Below, piece by piece: positions 19,372 to 27,547 of a DNA stretch of 64,000 nucleotides. Below the pieces are notes generated by a model. It did not search any database. It saw nothing but the letters and a program-made list of their open reading frames with translations, and was not told where the DNA came from. Each line of letters starts with the position of its first letter. Position 1 is the first letter of the stretch. This DNA is from Noviluteimonas gilva (GTDB lineage: Bacteria > Pseudomonadota > Gammaproteobacteria > Xanthomonadales > Xanthomonadaceae): contig NZ_WOXT01000005.1 in the NCBI RefSeq assembly GCF_009740395.1, forward strand, positions 124,001-188,000, written 5' to 3'. The translations under genes and the position numbers were made by a program.

Positions 19372-19756
19372 TGCGCGACTCCTTCCGGTTCGGCGGACGA
19401 CGGCCTGTCGTCCTCTGTCCGAGCCCCGATCATTGACACGCGCGACGTTCGAAACAAATGACAAAGGTTGGTGAACCGACGGACATGCCGACGAACGGAC
19501 GGCTCATCCATTCGCGATGACCGTGCTGCGGGGGCGAATGCGTTGTTGCGGCGCGCAATGAAGAGAAGGCCCCGCGCCCATCACCCACTTGTTGCGCGTG
19601 GGGAGAGGAGCTGACGGGGCGTGCGCGGAAATGCTGGCAGGGAATCAATGGACGATCAATCCACTCAGTAGTTTTGCGGATCGTTCGCTTCGGGATTTTC
19701 GGATGTTCCGCGGGTTGTTGCACCGCAGTGTGCGATGACTCTCTGGAGAAAATCCC
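19372..19756. other. Intergenic region between divergent genes
   Basis: These 385 bases separate two divergently read secreted proteins. They must hold both promoters. Apart from the small hairpin at 19395-19413 in the leftward leader and the CTGGAG ribosome site before 19757, no gene or clear element is seen. Confidence 0.5.
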
Positions 19757-20833
19757 ATGCGGATCTTGAATACGCTTCGCAATTCGGTTCTGGTTGTCGC
19801 CATCGCACTCGCCTCCCCCGCCGACGCCTGCACCCGCGTCCTCTACGTCGGCGACGAAGGCCTGGTGGTCACCGGCCGCTCGATGGATTGGGCGGAGGAC
19901 ATGCATTCGAACGTGTGGGTGTTTCCGCGCGGCATGGCGCGCGACGGTGCGTCCGGTGCGAACACCGTGAAGTGGACGTCGAAATACGGCAGCCTCGCCA
20001 TCACGGCGTATGACGCAGGCACCGCGGACGGGATGAACGAGAAAGGCCTCGTCATGAATGGCCTGTACCTCGTCGAATCCGATTACGGCAAACCCGACAA
20101 GCGGCCCACGATGTCGGTGATGGTCGCCGGGCAATACGTGCTCGACAACTTCGCGACCGTGGCCGAAGTGGTGGACGACCTGCGCGCGGAACGCTTTCGC
20201 CTGATCGCGCCCAATCTTCCCAACGGCAAGGCTGCGTCGGTCCACATGTCCTTGTCCGATCCGTCGGGCGATTCGGCGATCTTCGAATGGCTCGACGGGA
20301 AGCTCGTCATCCACCATGGCAAGGACTATCGGGTGATGACGAACTCGCCGTCGTTCGACCAGCAACTGGCGATCCAGCAGTACTGGCGCGGCGTGGATCC
20401 CCTGACGTTCCTGCCCGGCTCGATCAACGCGGCGGATCGTTTCGTGCGCGCGTCCTTCCTCGTCAACGCCATTCCGCGCAAGGCGGACAAGAACACGTTG
20501 AGCGCGGTGCCCGGCGGCACCTATGAAAACCAGGCAATGGCGGCCGTGCTGAGCGTGGTGCGCGCGGTCGGGACGCCGTTGGGCGTCACGCATCCGACGA
20601 AACCCAACCTCTCCTCCAGCCTCTGGCGTTCGGTGTACGACCAGAAAGACCTGGTGCTGTACTTCGACTCGGCGACGAGCCCGAACGCGTTCTGGGTCCC
20701 GTTCGCCGACCTGGATTTCAAACCGGGCGCGCCGGTGATGAAACTCACCACGGCGGGCGGCAAGGTGTACGCGGGCAACGCCGCCAGTCAATTCGTGGCG
20801 GCGAAACCCTTCACGTTCCTGGGGGCGAGCTAG
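19757..20833 (+). CDS. Secreted linear amide C-N hydrolase (choloylglycine hydrolase family)
   Basis: This 358-residue Ntn-hydrolase has a signal peptide of 24 residues (ALASPADA) directly followed by Cys25 in ACTRVLYVG. Cys25 would become the N-terminal nucleophile after processing. Other family blocks are GRSMDWAEDM, NEKGLVMNGLYL and the late SSLWRSVYDQKDLVLYF. Relatives split the amide bond of conjugated bile salts, penicillin V or acyl-homoserine lactones. A periplasmic form with this Cys after a signal suggests penicillin V or AHL acylase activity rather than gut bile-salt work. The substrate is inferred only. Confidence 0.9.
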   Translation: MRILNTLRNSVLVVAIALASPADACTRVLYVGDEGLVVTGRSMDWAEDMHSNVWVFPRGMARDGASGANTVKWTSKYGSLAITAYDAGTADGMNEKGLVMNGLYLVESDYGKPDKRPTMSVMVAGQYVLDNFATVAEVVDDLRAERFRLIAPNLPNGKAASVHMSLSDPSGDSAIFEWLDGKLVIHHGKDYRVMTNSPSFDQQLAIQQYWRGVDPLTFLPGSINAADRFVRASFLVNAIPRKADKNTLSAVPGGTYENQAMAAVLSVVRAVGTPLGVTHPTKPNLSSSLWRSVYDQKDLVLYFDSATSPNAFWVPFADLDFKPGAPVMKLTTAGGKVYAGNAASQFVAAKPFTFLGAS

Positions 20834-22077
20834 TCGCCCAGCGCCGCCGCCTCGTGGCGGTGGCCGCGCCACTCGTAACCGATCACGGTGACCACCGGCG
20901 CGCACATCAGGATGCACAGGCAGACCGTCATGTCGACGCCGGCCACCGCAGCGGCGATGGCGGCGACCATGACGGCAATGGTGGCGACCAACAAGCCCAG
21001 GTGGAACGGATCGAAACGCCGCACCAGGTAGTAGTACAGCGCGTAGATCGCGAGCAGGAACACGCCGACGGGAACGGCCGTCGTCAATAGCGTGGTCACC
21101 GCACCGATGTGCGCCTTGTGCTGCAGGTAATACGCCGCCACGTGCAGTCCCGCGCCGGTGGCGACGATGCACGTGATGATCAGCAGCTGCGTATAGGCCC
21201 ACGTGAACTCGCGCCGACGGTGCGTGTGCAGCACGAACGCCGACGGCAGGATGTAGTACACCCACCACATGCCGAACGTCAGGCCCACGCCCGCGACGCA
21301 CACCAGCGCAACCTCGAGCGACCAGCCCTCGACATCGACGACGGCCGACAACGACGCCACCGTGCCCACGATGCCCTCGCCCATCGCGATGATCGCGAAC
21401 AGGCTGTAGCGCTCGGCGATGTGGTGCGCATGCCAGGGCGTGCCGTCGTGCAGGCGTTCGGCGATCCACGGCTGCAGGAGTTCGAAGCCGGCGAGTGCGA
21501 GGATCGCGAAGAACGTGCCCACGGGCGGGAAGTCGGCAATGATCAGCGCGGCCCAACCCAATTGCGCCACCGAAATCCCGACCGCATAGATCAGGCACGT
21601 CTTCCGACGCGGCGGATCCTGCTTGGCCGCGCGCAACCATTGGAAGACCATCGCAAGGCGCATGATCACGTAGCCGAGCACCATGATCCCGACGTCGACG
21701 CGCCCGTCTTCGACTTCCAGCGATGCGAACATCCGCGGCAACCCGAGCGCGAACACGAGCACGCCGATCATCTGCGTCATGGTCGCGACGCGGAAAATCC
21801 AATCGTCCGTGTCGTAAGCCGACGAAAACCACGTGAAGTTGCTCCACGCCAGGCACACCGCGAACGCCGCGAACGCAAACCCCAGCAACCCATTGGCGAA
21901 ATGCCCCTCGGCGAGTGCATGCGCGAACTGCGACGCGGCCAGGCCGAAGGCGATGACGAAGGTGAGGTCGAAGAGGAGCTCGAGCGGCGTCGCGACGCGA
22001 TGCGGCTCGTTCGGATCGCGCCCGCGCATGGGGCGGACGTGGTGGTGGAGGCTTTCGGCGGTGGGGGCTTGGGTCAT
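20830..22077 (-). CDS. LtrA family (low temperature requirement) membrane protein
   Basis: This 415-residue protein has about ten or more hydrophobic helices. It shows the family start VATPLELLFDLTFVIAFGLAASQFA and the internal AERYSLFAIIAMGEGIVG. LtrA proteins were named from Listeria and their molecular role is unclear. The ATG at 22077 overlaps the stop of the preceding membrane protein by 4 bases, which decides the start over the longer frame. The stop overlaps the converging amidase gene by 4 bases. Confidence 0.88.
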   Translation of the reverse strand: MTQAPTAESLHHHVRPMRGRDPNEPHRVATPLELLFDLTFVIAFGLAASQFAHALAEGHFANGLLGFAFAAFAVCLAWSNFTWFSSAYDTDDWIFRVATMTQMIGVLVFALGLPRMFASLEVEDGRVDVGIMVLGYVIMRLAMVFQWLRAAKQDPPRRKTCLIYAVGISVAQLGWAALIIADFPPVGTFFAILALAGFELLQPWIAERLHDGTPWHAHHIAERYSLFAIIAMGEGIVGTVASLSAVVDVEGWSLEVALVCVAGVGLTFGMWWVYYILPSAFVLHTHRRREFTWAYTQLLIITCIVATGAGLHVAAYYLQHKAHIGAVTTLLTTAVPVGVFLLAIYALYYYLVRRFDPFHLGLLVATIAVMVAAIAAAVAGVDMTVCLCILMCAPVVTVIGYEWRGHRHEAAALGD

Positions 22078-22454
22078 GCGCGTTCTCGCCACAAGAGGCC
22101 GACCCATCGACGCATCAGGGATTCGTACCAATCGAATCCGGGGATCCGCAGCTGGAACATCAGCTGCTCGGTTGTCGCGCGATCGAGGAACGGCCGGAGC
22201 AACACCACGAACGGAAACTGCAGGAGCAGCATGAATGCCACGATCATGGTGCAGACGCCCGCAACGCTGCCGATCAGATGCAAGCGGTCACTCCAACCGA
22301 CGATCGCACAACCGCCCTCTGGACACGGCCAGAAGGTACGCAATGCGATGTGGAACGCCAGGAAGATGCTCGGAAGCCCCGTAAAGGCGAAGCTCAACAG
22401 CCCCACCACATTCGGCAGCCTGCCTGCCATGAAACGCGGCAGTCTATTTGCCAT
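22074..22454 (-). CDS. Small membrane protein in the ltrA operon
   Basis: This 126-residue predicted membrane protein has three hydrophobic segments and a pair of Cys around WPCPEGGCAIVG. The start overlaps the upstream hydrolase by 11 bases and the stop overlaps ltrA by 4 bases, so it is the middle gene of a coupled three-gene operon. No family is recognised. Confidence 0.7.
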   Translation of the reverse strand: MANRLPRFMAGRLPNVVGLLSFAFTGLPSIFLAFHIALRTFWPCPEGGCAIVGWSDRLHLIGSVAGVCTMIVAFMLLLQFPFVVLLRPFLDRATTEQLMFQLRIPGFDWYESLMRRWVGLLWRERA

Positions 22455-23127
22455 CCGTATCCCCTTGGTGCGCGTTGTCGATGAAATCGAGCGTCGGCTT
22501 CGTCCACTCCTTCCGCGGCAAATAGAACGCCCCGTGCGACTTACCCGTATCGATCACGATCTCTTCGAACGAGGTCGGCTTCTCCGCCTTCTCCGCGATC
22601 GGCTTGCACGAATAGCCTGCGAGTGAGTCGCTCTTTTCGCGGATCGACAGCACGCGGCCGGTGAAGCGCACCTGCGGCTCGTCATCGCGCCAACAGGCGG
22701 CGAGCAGCACGAAGCGCACATCGGGACGACGCAGGAAACTCGACACGCGCATCGCGATCGCCCCGCCCTTCGAGAACCCGACCACGGCGATGTGATCTTC
22801 CGGCACGCCTGCAGCGACGAGCTTTTCGACCTGGCTGACCACGCTGCCGGCGAAAGCGATGTAATCGGTGTCCTTCGGGCGCTGCTGCGAAATCACGACC
22901 GCGCCGCGCGAGCCCAGCGTGTCGAGCAATGCGGGCCAGTGGTACACGCCGAAGCGGTCGTCCACCGGGCGCGGCGCGCCCTTCTCTTCCACGATCTTGC
23001 CGTGGAGGTAGATGACGTAGTGCTTTGCGGGATCGGGTTTGGCCGGCGGTGCGGTGAGGACCTCGGCGGCGGAGGCGCTGGCAACGGCGAGCACCAGTGC
23101 CAGCAGCGTCAAGATGGTTCGAAGCAT
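22444..23127 (-). CDS. Secreted alpha/beta hydrolase-like protein
   Basis: This 227-residue protein has a signal peptide (cleavage near SASAAE). The ATG at 23127 has a GGAGGGAG site; a longer frame to 23181 has no such site. The mature protein shows an alpha/beta hydrolase layout: YLHGKIVEE, the nucleophile elbow GFSKGG and a late His in GKSHGAFY. The acid residue is less clear. It is probably periplasmic. It is the first gene of the operon leading to ltrA. Confidence 0.8.
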   Translation of the reverse strand: MLRTILTLLALVLAVASASAAEVLTAPPAKPDPAKHYVIYLHGKIVEEKGAPRPVDDRFGVYHWPALLDTLGSRGAVVISQQRPKDTDYIAFAGSVVSQVEKLVAAGVPEDHIAVVGFSKGGAIAMRVSSFLRRPDVRFVLLAACWRDDEPQVRFTGRVLSIREKSDSLAGYSCKPIAEKAEKPTSFEEIVIDTGKSHGAFYLPRKEWTKPTLDFIDNAHQGDTDGK

Positions 23128-23220
23128 GACACTCCCTCCAAGCGATGCCGCAAGCCTAATCCATGCGTCGCCAAGCGGCACGGGCCGGCGCTATGCTCGC
23201 ACCATACGCAGGGGGTGCGC

Positions 23221-23940
23221 ATGAGACCGTGGCTCAGGATCACCATGCTGTGCGTGGCGGGGTGCTTTGCGGGGCCTGCCGCAGCCACCCTCCAACAACG
23301 CGAGACCATCGCCATCGACGGCGACACGGCGGAGTTGCGCGTGTATCCCCTGGCCGCCTGGGTCGAGCAGCATCCCGGCGTGATTCCCGACGAGATCTAT
23401 TCGACCAACCGCTTTCGCGGGTACGTCGGTCACTGGATGCTGGTCGACGGACGCCTCGAACTGGCGCGGATCGATGTGATGTTCAACGGCCCGTCCAAGC
23501 GCATGTGGATGTTGGTATGCACCGACTTGGAGTTCGAGAACTGCAAGAAAACGCGGACGAGCATGCCCATGTTCGAAGACCGCGACATCCTCCCGACACT
23601 CTTCCCCGGCCACACACGCGTCGTCGCCGATTGGTACTCGGGCACGCTGGTCATCGAACGCGGCCCGAGCGCGGAGTTCGTGGGCTACGCCGACACCTCG
23701 CTCACCGAACGCTGCACGCTCGTCTTCATCGATCACGGGCGAGAGACGAAACGCTACGACTTCGATGCACGGCAATTCGACCGCTATCGCCTCGCGCGTT
23801 TCCGCCAGTACCAACTGACGCCCGAATACGCGCAAAAGATGCGCGAGTTGGCGGGGCGCGGATGGGAAAAGGCCGACGCCGAGGAAAATCTCTACGGGGA
23901 TGAGCTACAGGCCTACATTTCGCTGGCGCCGGACAGCTGA
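23221..23940 (+). CDS. Secreted hypothetical protein
   Basis: This 239-residue protein has a signal peptide ending near GPAAA. The mature part has two Cys pairs (LVCTDLEFENCKK and ERCTLVF) and a Tyr/Arg-rich C-terminal helix. It starts 93 bases from the divergent hydrolase gene, so the two probably share a regulatory region. No domain is recognised. Confidence 0.7.
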   Translation: MRPWLRITMLCVAGCFAGPAAATLQQRETIAIDGDTAELRVYPLAAWVEQHPGVIPDEIYSTNRFRGYVGHWMLVDGRLELARIDVMFNGPSKRMWMLVCTDLEFENCKKTRTSMPMFEDRDILPTLFPGHTRVVADWYSGTLVIERGPSAEFVGYADTSLTERCTLVFIDHGRETKRYDFDARQFDRYRLARFRQYQLTPEYAQKMRELAGRGWEKADAEENLYGDELQAYISLAPDS

Positions 23941-24264
23941 GTCTGGGTCGCGGCTACTCGGCCTTCCGTCGCACGCCGCCATCCACGCCGGCCGCCGCAC
24001 CTCCTTCCGCGCCCCACTCCCAGGCAACCCGCGCCGCTTCTCCATCCACCGCTCGATCCACCGCATCCCCTGCGCCTGCGAGCCGCACCTCGCCTGCAAC
24101 ACCGCCATGTGCCACTGGATCTGCGTGTGCCAGCGCCCGTTCCGGTCGCGCATCACCATCGCGATGCAACCCGCGTTCCACAGCAGATGCGCGGAGCCTT
24201 CCTGCAACAGCCATCGGCAGGCGGGAGGCAGAGGACGCGTGGGCGCGATGTAGCGGAAGGTCAT
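23905..24264 (-). CDS. Short hypothetical protein, convergent overlap with its neighbour
   Basis: This 119-residue basic protein starts MTFRYIAPTRPLPPACRWLL and is rich in Trp, Arg and Met (WERWMEK-type segments). The ATG at 24264 is internal to a longer frame and was chosen because its N-terminus looks orderly and the extension is Arg-rich shadow sequence. The 3' end overlaps the opposite-strand secreted protein gene by 36 bases. Coding is plausible but unproven. Confidence 0.5.
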   Translation of the reverse strand: MTFRYIAPTRPLPPACRWLLQEGSAHLLWNAGCIAMVMRDRNGRWHTQIQWHMAVLQARCGSQAQGMRWIERWMEKRRGLPGSGARKEVRRPAWMAACDGRPSSRDPDSAVRRQRNVGL

Positions 24265-24312
24265 GCGACAAGAGCGTACGTGCGTGCGTCGCGCGGGATG
24301 CGAACGCAGAAC

Positions 24313-24339
24313 AAGCGGAGCGCATCTGGCGCTCCGCTT
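24313..24339 (-). terminator. Hairpin terminator after the esterase-like gene
   Basis: AAGCGGAGCGC (24313-24323) and GCGCTCCGCTT (24329-24339) form a perfect 11-base stem with a 5-base loop. It lies 15 bases beyond the stop of the leftward gene at 24355, and the T-run after it is short (TTGTTCT), so it may be a weak intrinsic terminator. Confidence 0.6.
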
Positions 24340-24354
24340 TCGATACACATGGAA

Positions 24355-25116
24355 TCAGTGAACGCCTTTCGCCGCCTGCTCGATGATCTTGGCAACAGCA
24401 TCGGGACGCGACACGTAGATCGCATGACTGCCCGGCACCTCAGTCACCTTCGCACCGGCGCGCTTGGCCATCATCTGTTGCGCGGGCGGCGGGATCATGT
24501 GGTCGTCGGTGGCGACGAGGTACCAGCTCGGCTTCGACTTCCACGCCGGCTCCGTCACCGCGCCCGCGAGCGCTTCGACACCCCACGGCACCTGGGAGGC
24601 GGCCATGAAGTCGGCTTCGTCCTTCGGCACATCGCCCGCGAAGGAAGCGGCGAACTTGTCGCGATCGAGGAACAGGTAACCATCCTGCGGCGGGAGAATC
24701 GGCGGCACCGACGCACCCGGCGGCGGATTGGCGATCAACGTCTGCACGGACTCGCCCTTGTCGGGCGCGAAGGCCGCGATGTACACGAGGCGTTCGACCT
24801 TGGGGTCGGTGCCCGCTTCCGAAATCACCACGCCACCGTACGAGTGGCCGACCAGCACCACCGGCCCGTCTTGCTGGGCGATGGCGCGCTTGGTCACCGC
24901 GACGTCGTCGGCGAGCGAGTTCGTCGGGTTCTGCACGATGGTGACGTTGTAGCCATCCTTCTTGAGGACGTTGTAGACCTGCTGCCAACCCGAGCCGTCG
25001 ACGAAGCCGCCATGGACGAGCACGACGTTCTTCGCGGGGGTGGGATTGGCGGCACCAGCAGTAGAGGACAGAGCCATGGCAGCAACCGTAGCGGCGAGGA
25101 GGGGCTTGAATTTCAT
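24355..25116 (-). CDS. Secreted alpha/beta hydrolase, EstC/salicylate-esterase-like
   Basis: This 253-residue protein has a signal peptide (ALSSTAGAA). The ATG at 25116 has GGAG 7 bases upstream. The fold is shown by VVLVHGGFVDGSGW, the nucleophile elbow GHSYGG (Ser92), the acid region in ATDDHMIPP and the late His in PGSHAIYVSRP. This group of roughly 230-250-residue esterases is common as periplasmic or extracellular proteins. It is divergent from a LuxR-type regulator with a repeated palindromic motif between them, which suggests control by that regulator. Confidence 0.88.
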   Translation of the reverse strand: MKFKPLLAATVAAMALSSTAGAANPTPAKNVVLVHGGFVDGSGWQQVYNVLKKDGYNVTIVQNPTNSLADDVAVTKRAIAQQDGPVVLVGHSYGGVVISEAGTDPKVERLVYIAAFAPDKGESVQTLIANPPPGASVPPILPPQDGYLFLDRDKFAASFAGDVPKDEADFMAASQVPWGVEALAGAVTEPAWKSKPSWYLVATDDHMIPPPAQQMMAKRAGAKVTEVPGSHAIYVSRPDAVAKIIEQAAKGVH

Positions 25117-25175
25117 GGAGAATCTCCGAGGGTAGGATGTGGGTAGTTGTGCGGGACATACCCCGCTCAGGGGAG

Positions 25176-25252
25176 GGTCGAATGACCGGGGTGCCGGCCA
25201 CGGAGCAAAGGTTGCGACCGCGGGCCTGGACGCACCATCGGTCGAATGACCG
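25176..25252. promoter_or_regulatory. Repeated 13-base motif, candidate operator pair
   Basis: GGTCGAATGACCG occurs at 25176-25188 and again, identical, at 25240-25252. The second copy sits in a longer palindrome (25237-25254) with arms ATCGGTC and ACCGAT around GAAT. The start-to-start distance is 64 bases. Both copies lie between a hydrolase gene and a divergent LuxR-type regulator gene, as expected for an autoregulated operator. Binding is inferred. Confidence 0.55.
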
Positions 25253-25310
25253 ATCCCTCGCGTAGTCGCGCAGCAACAGACTGTCCGGCCCTCGAAGGAG
25301 ACGCACCGAC

Positions 25311-26777
25311 GTGCACGCTTCCGATGTCGCCCTGCTGGATGTGATCCGCGCGCTCGCGTTCGTGGGCGACCTGGCCATGGGCCAGCCCATCGACCATTCC
25401 CCGCGCGCCGCGTGGATGGCCGGACAACTGGCGCGCGAAGCCGGCGGCGACGGCGCACTTTGTACAGAGGCGACGACAGTCTCGTTACTGCGCTGGTCTG
25501 GTTGCACCGCCAACGCACCGGAGTTCGCGCAATTGTTCGGCGACGATGTCGGCGGGCGCAAGGCGTTGCTGTCGATGCAAACGCCGGGCAGCAGTTTTCG
25601 CGCGAGCACCGCGCGTAGCGCGTCCGCGTTCCTGTCGTTGTCGCGCATCCATTGCGAAGTCTCGGGCGACATCGCTGCGCAACTTGGTCTCGCGGTGTCG
25701 ACGCAACACGCACTTCGTCACCTCTTCGAAAGCTACGACGGCACCGGTGCGCCGGATGGCTTGCGCGGCGACGAAGTGCCCACGGCGGTGTATCTCGCCG
25801 CGCTGGCCGGCGACCTCGACATCTTCCATCGCCTGTATGGCATCGAGCAGGCGAGCACGCTGATCGACCAACGCGCGGGCACGCTGTATCCGCGCGCGTT
25901 GGCCACGTCGTTGTTGTCGAATGCATCGCAATGGTTGGACGCACTCGAAAGCGATCCGGCGATGTCGGGTGCATGTTCGCTCGACGCCGCGTTCGTGGAC
26001 CGCACGACATCGCTGGAAATCCTGGCCGACGTCATCGATCTCAAACTGCCGTGGATGACGGGACATTCGCGGCGCGTGGCCGAATCGGCGAAGAGCACCG
26101 CGCAAGTGCTCGGCCTCGACGACCATCGCCAGCAGACCGTCTATCGCGCTGCACTCATCCACGGCATGGGCCGCGCGTCGGTGCCCAACATGATCTGGAA
26201 TACGCCGGGCAAATTGCCGGCTGCGTCATGGGAACGCGTGCGTCTGGCGCCCTACTGGACCGGCCGCGCGGCGAAACAGATCGGCTCGCTCGCGCGCGAA
26301 GCGGACGTGGCGTCCTACACGTATGAGCGACCTGATGGCTCGGGTTACTTCCGCGAATCGAAAGCGGATCACCTCTCGATCGAAGGCCGCATCCTCGCGG
26401 TGGCGGCCGCGCATTCGGCGCTGTTGTCCGATCGGCCATGGCGCTTTGCCTACGGCGCGGAAGAAGGCGCTTCGATGCTACAGGACGAAGCGCGCGCCGG
26501 GCGCCACGATGCGGACATCGTCGACGCGCTGTTGCGCAAACCGCGTGCCGCGCCGCGTCGCGCACCGGTCGCAAATTCGTCGGCCGGCCTGCTGACCGAA
26601 CGCGAGAAGGACGTCCTGCGCCTCGTGAGCCTGGGTGCGAGCAACAAGCGCGTGGCGCAACAGCTCTCGATCAGCCCGAGCACCGTGCGCACGCATATCG
26701 AGAGCGTGTTTCGGAAGCTGGAAAGTTCGACGCGGGCGGCGGCGACGTTGAAGGCGACGCACCTGGGGTTGCTTTAA
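25311..26777 (+). CDS. Twin HD-GYP-like domain protein with LuxR-type HTH
   Basis: This is a 488-residue regulator. The first half (about 1-200) ends with a vestigial HD-GYP tail (SYDGTGAPDGLRGDEVP). The second (about 235-390) starts with TGHSRRVAESA, has LIHGMGRASVPN where active HD-GYP proteins carry an HD pair, and YERPDGSGYFRES where they have HHE and GYP. The metal-binding HD is therefore lost and catalysis is unlikely. The C-terminus (about 427-488) is a LuxR/GerE helix-turn-helix (LTEREKDVLRLVSLGASNKRVA). The start is a GTG at 25311. It probably senses a ligand or cyclic dinucleotide and binds DNA, perhaps at the repeated motif just upstream. Confidence 0.85.
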   Translation: MHASDVALLDVIRALAFVGDLAMGQPIDHSPRAAWMAGQLAREAGGDGALCTEATTVSLLRWSGCTANAPEFAQLFGDDVGGRKALLSMQTPGSSFRASTARSASAFLSLSRIHCEVSGDIAAQLGLAVSTQHALRHLFESYDGTGAPDGLRGDEVPTAVYLAALAGDLDIFHRLYGIEQASTLIDQRAGTLYPRALATSLLSNASQWLDALESDPAMSGACSLDAAFVDRTTSLEILADVIDLKLPWMTGHSRRVAESAKSTAQVLGLDDHRQQTVYRAALIHGMGRASVPNMIWNTPGKLPAASWERVRLAPYWTGRAAKQIGSLAREADVASYTYERPDGSGYFRESKADHLSIEGRILAVAAAHSALLSDRPWRFAYGAEEGASMLQDEARAGRHDADIVDALLRKPRAAPRRAPVANSSAGLLTEREKDVLRLVSLGASNKRVAQQLSISPSTVRTHIESVFRKLESSTRAAATLKATHLGLL

Positions 26778-27196
26778 GCCTGCAAAGCCACATTCGCAAT
26801 CGTCGCCTGCATCAACGCGATGGTCTTTGTTTCCCCATCGCGCGTGCCGATCACTTCCGCCGTACACACCGTCAACGTGCGGCCGGCCTTGACGACCTTG
26901 CCGATGGCGAGGAATTCGTCGGCCAGCGCCGGGCGCAACAGGTTCACCTTGAACTCCACGGTGAGCACGTTGTAACCGTCGGGCGCGACGGTCATCGCCG
27001 CGTAGCCGCAGGCGCTGTCGAGGATGGTGGTGAGCGCGCCGGCGTGGACGAAGCCGTTCTGCTGCGTGAGCGCGGGCGATGGCGTGAGTGCGATGTGGAC
27101 TTCGCCGGGGTCGACCGACACCAACCGCGTGCCCAGGGTGTGCATCAGGCCCTGGGCGGTGAAGCACTCGGTGACGAGCTGGCGGATGTCGCGCAT
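26774..27196 (-). CDS. PaaI-type hotdog thioesterase
   Basis: This 140-residue hotdog-fold protein carries the family block QQNGFVHAGALTTILDSACGYA, which includes the usual G-x-x-H-x-G motif and the acidic Asp, followed by EFKVNLLRPALADEF. It hydrolyses acyl-CoA thioesters; the acyl group cannot be read. The start at 27196 gives a normal N-terminus, and the longer frame upstream is the shadow of the next gene. Its stop overlaps the converging regulator gene by 4 bases. Confidence 0.88.
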   Translation of the reverse strand: MRDIRQLVTECFTAQGLMHTLGTRLVSVDPGEVHIALTPSPALTQQNGFVHAGALTTILDSACGYAAMTVAPDGYNVLTVEFKVNLLRPALADEFLAIGKVVKAGRTLTVCTAEVIGTRDGETKTIALMQATIANVALQA

Positions 27197-27222
27197 GGCG
27201 TCAATCGTAGCAAGCGTGCCGC

Positions 27223-27501
27223 TCAGCGCCCGTCGTGGCGGTAATACAGCATGAGCGGGTCGCGATGCAGGCACCAGAGGGTCCATGCGCCCATCGCTGC
27301 GAATGTCGCGCCGGCCAGCAGCGGAAGTGCAACGAGGTAACGCAGCATTGCGAACACCGCAGCCAAGGTCCCCGAGCGATCCAATGCGCTCGGCAACCAA
27401 ACAGCGACGACTGCGGCGATGACGATCAACAGCAAGCCACCCCACAACTGCCTGTCGGCGCGACGCATCGTGCGGCGCTGCCATGCATGGAAATTGCGCA
27501 T
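27223..27501 (-). CDS. Small two-helix membrane protein
   Basis: This predicted 92-residue protein has two hydrophobic helices (about residues 20-38 and 50-72) and positively charged ends. It lies 26 bases upstream of the thioesterase gene on the same strand. No family is recognised. Confidence 0.6.
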   Translation of the reverse strand: MRNFHAWQRRTMRRADRQLWGGLLLIVIAAVVAVWLPSALDRSGTLAAVFAMLRYLVALPLLAGATFAAMGAWTLWCLHRDPLMLYYRHDGR

Positions 27502-27547
27502 GTCCCTCTCTCCCGTTGGAATGACGGCAAGATGGGAATGGGGTGTC

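Noticed and set aside
19430-21856. Minus-strand 808-residue open frame
   Set aside because: It overlaps the amidase gene on the other strand and the ltrA gene in another frame, both of which have clear family motifs.
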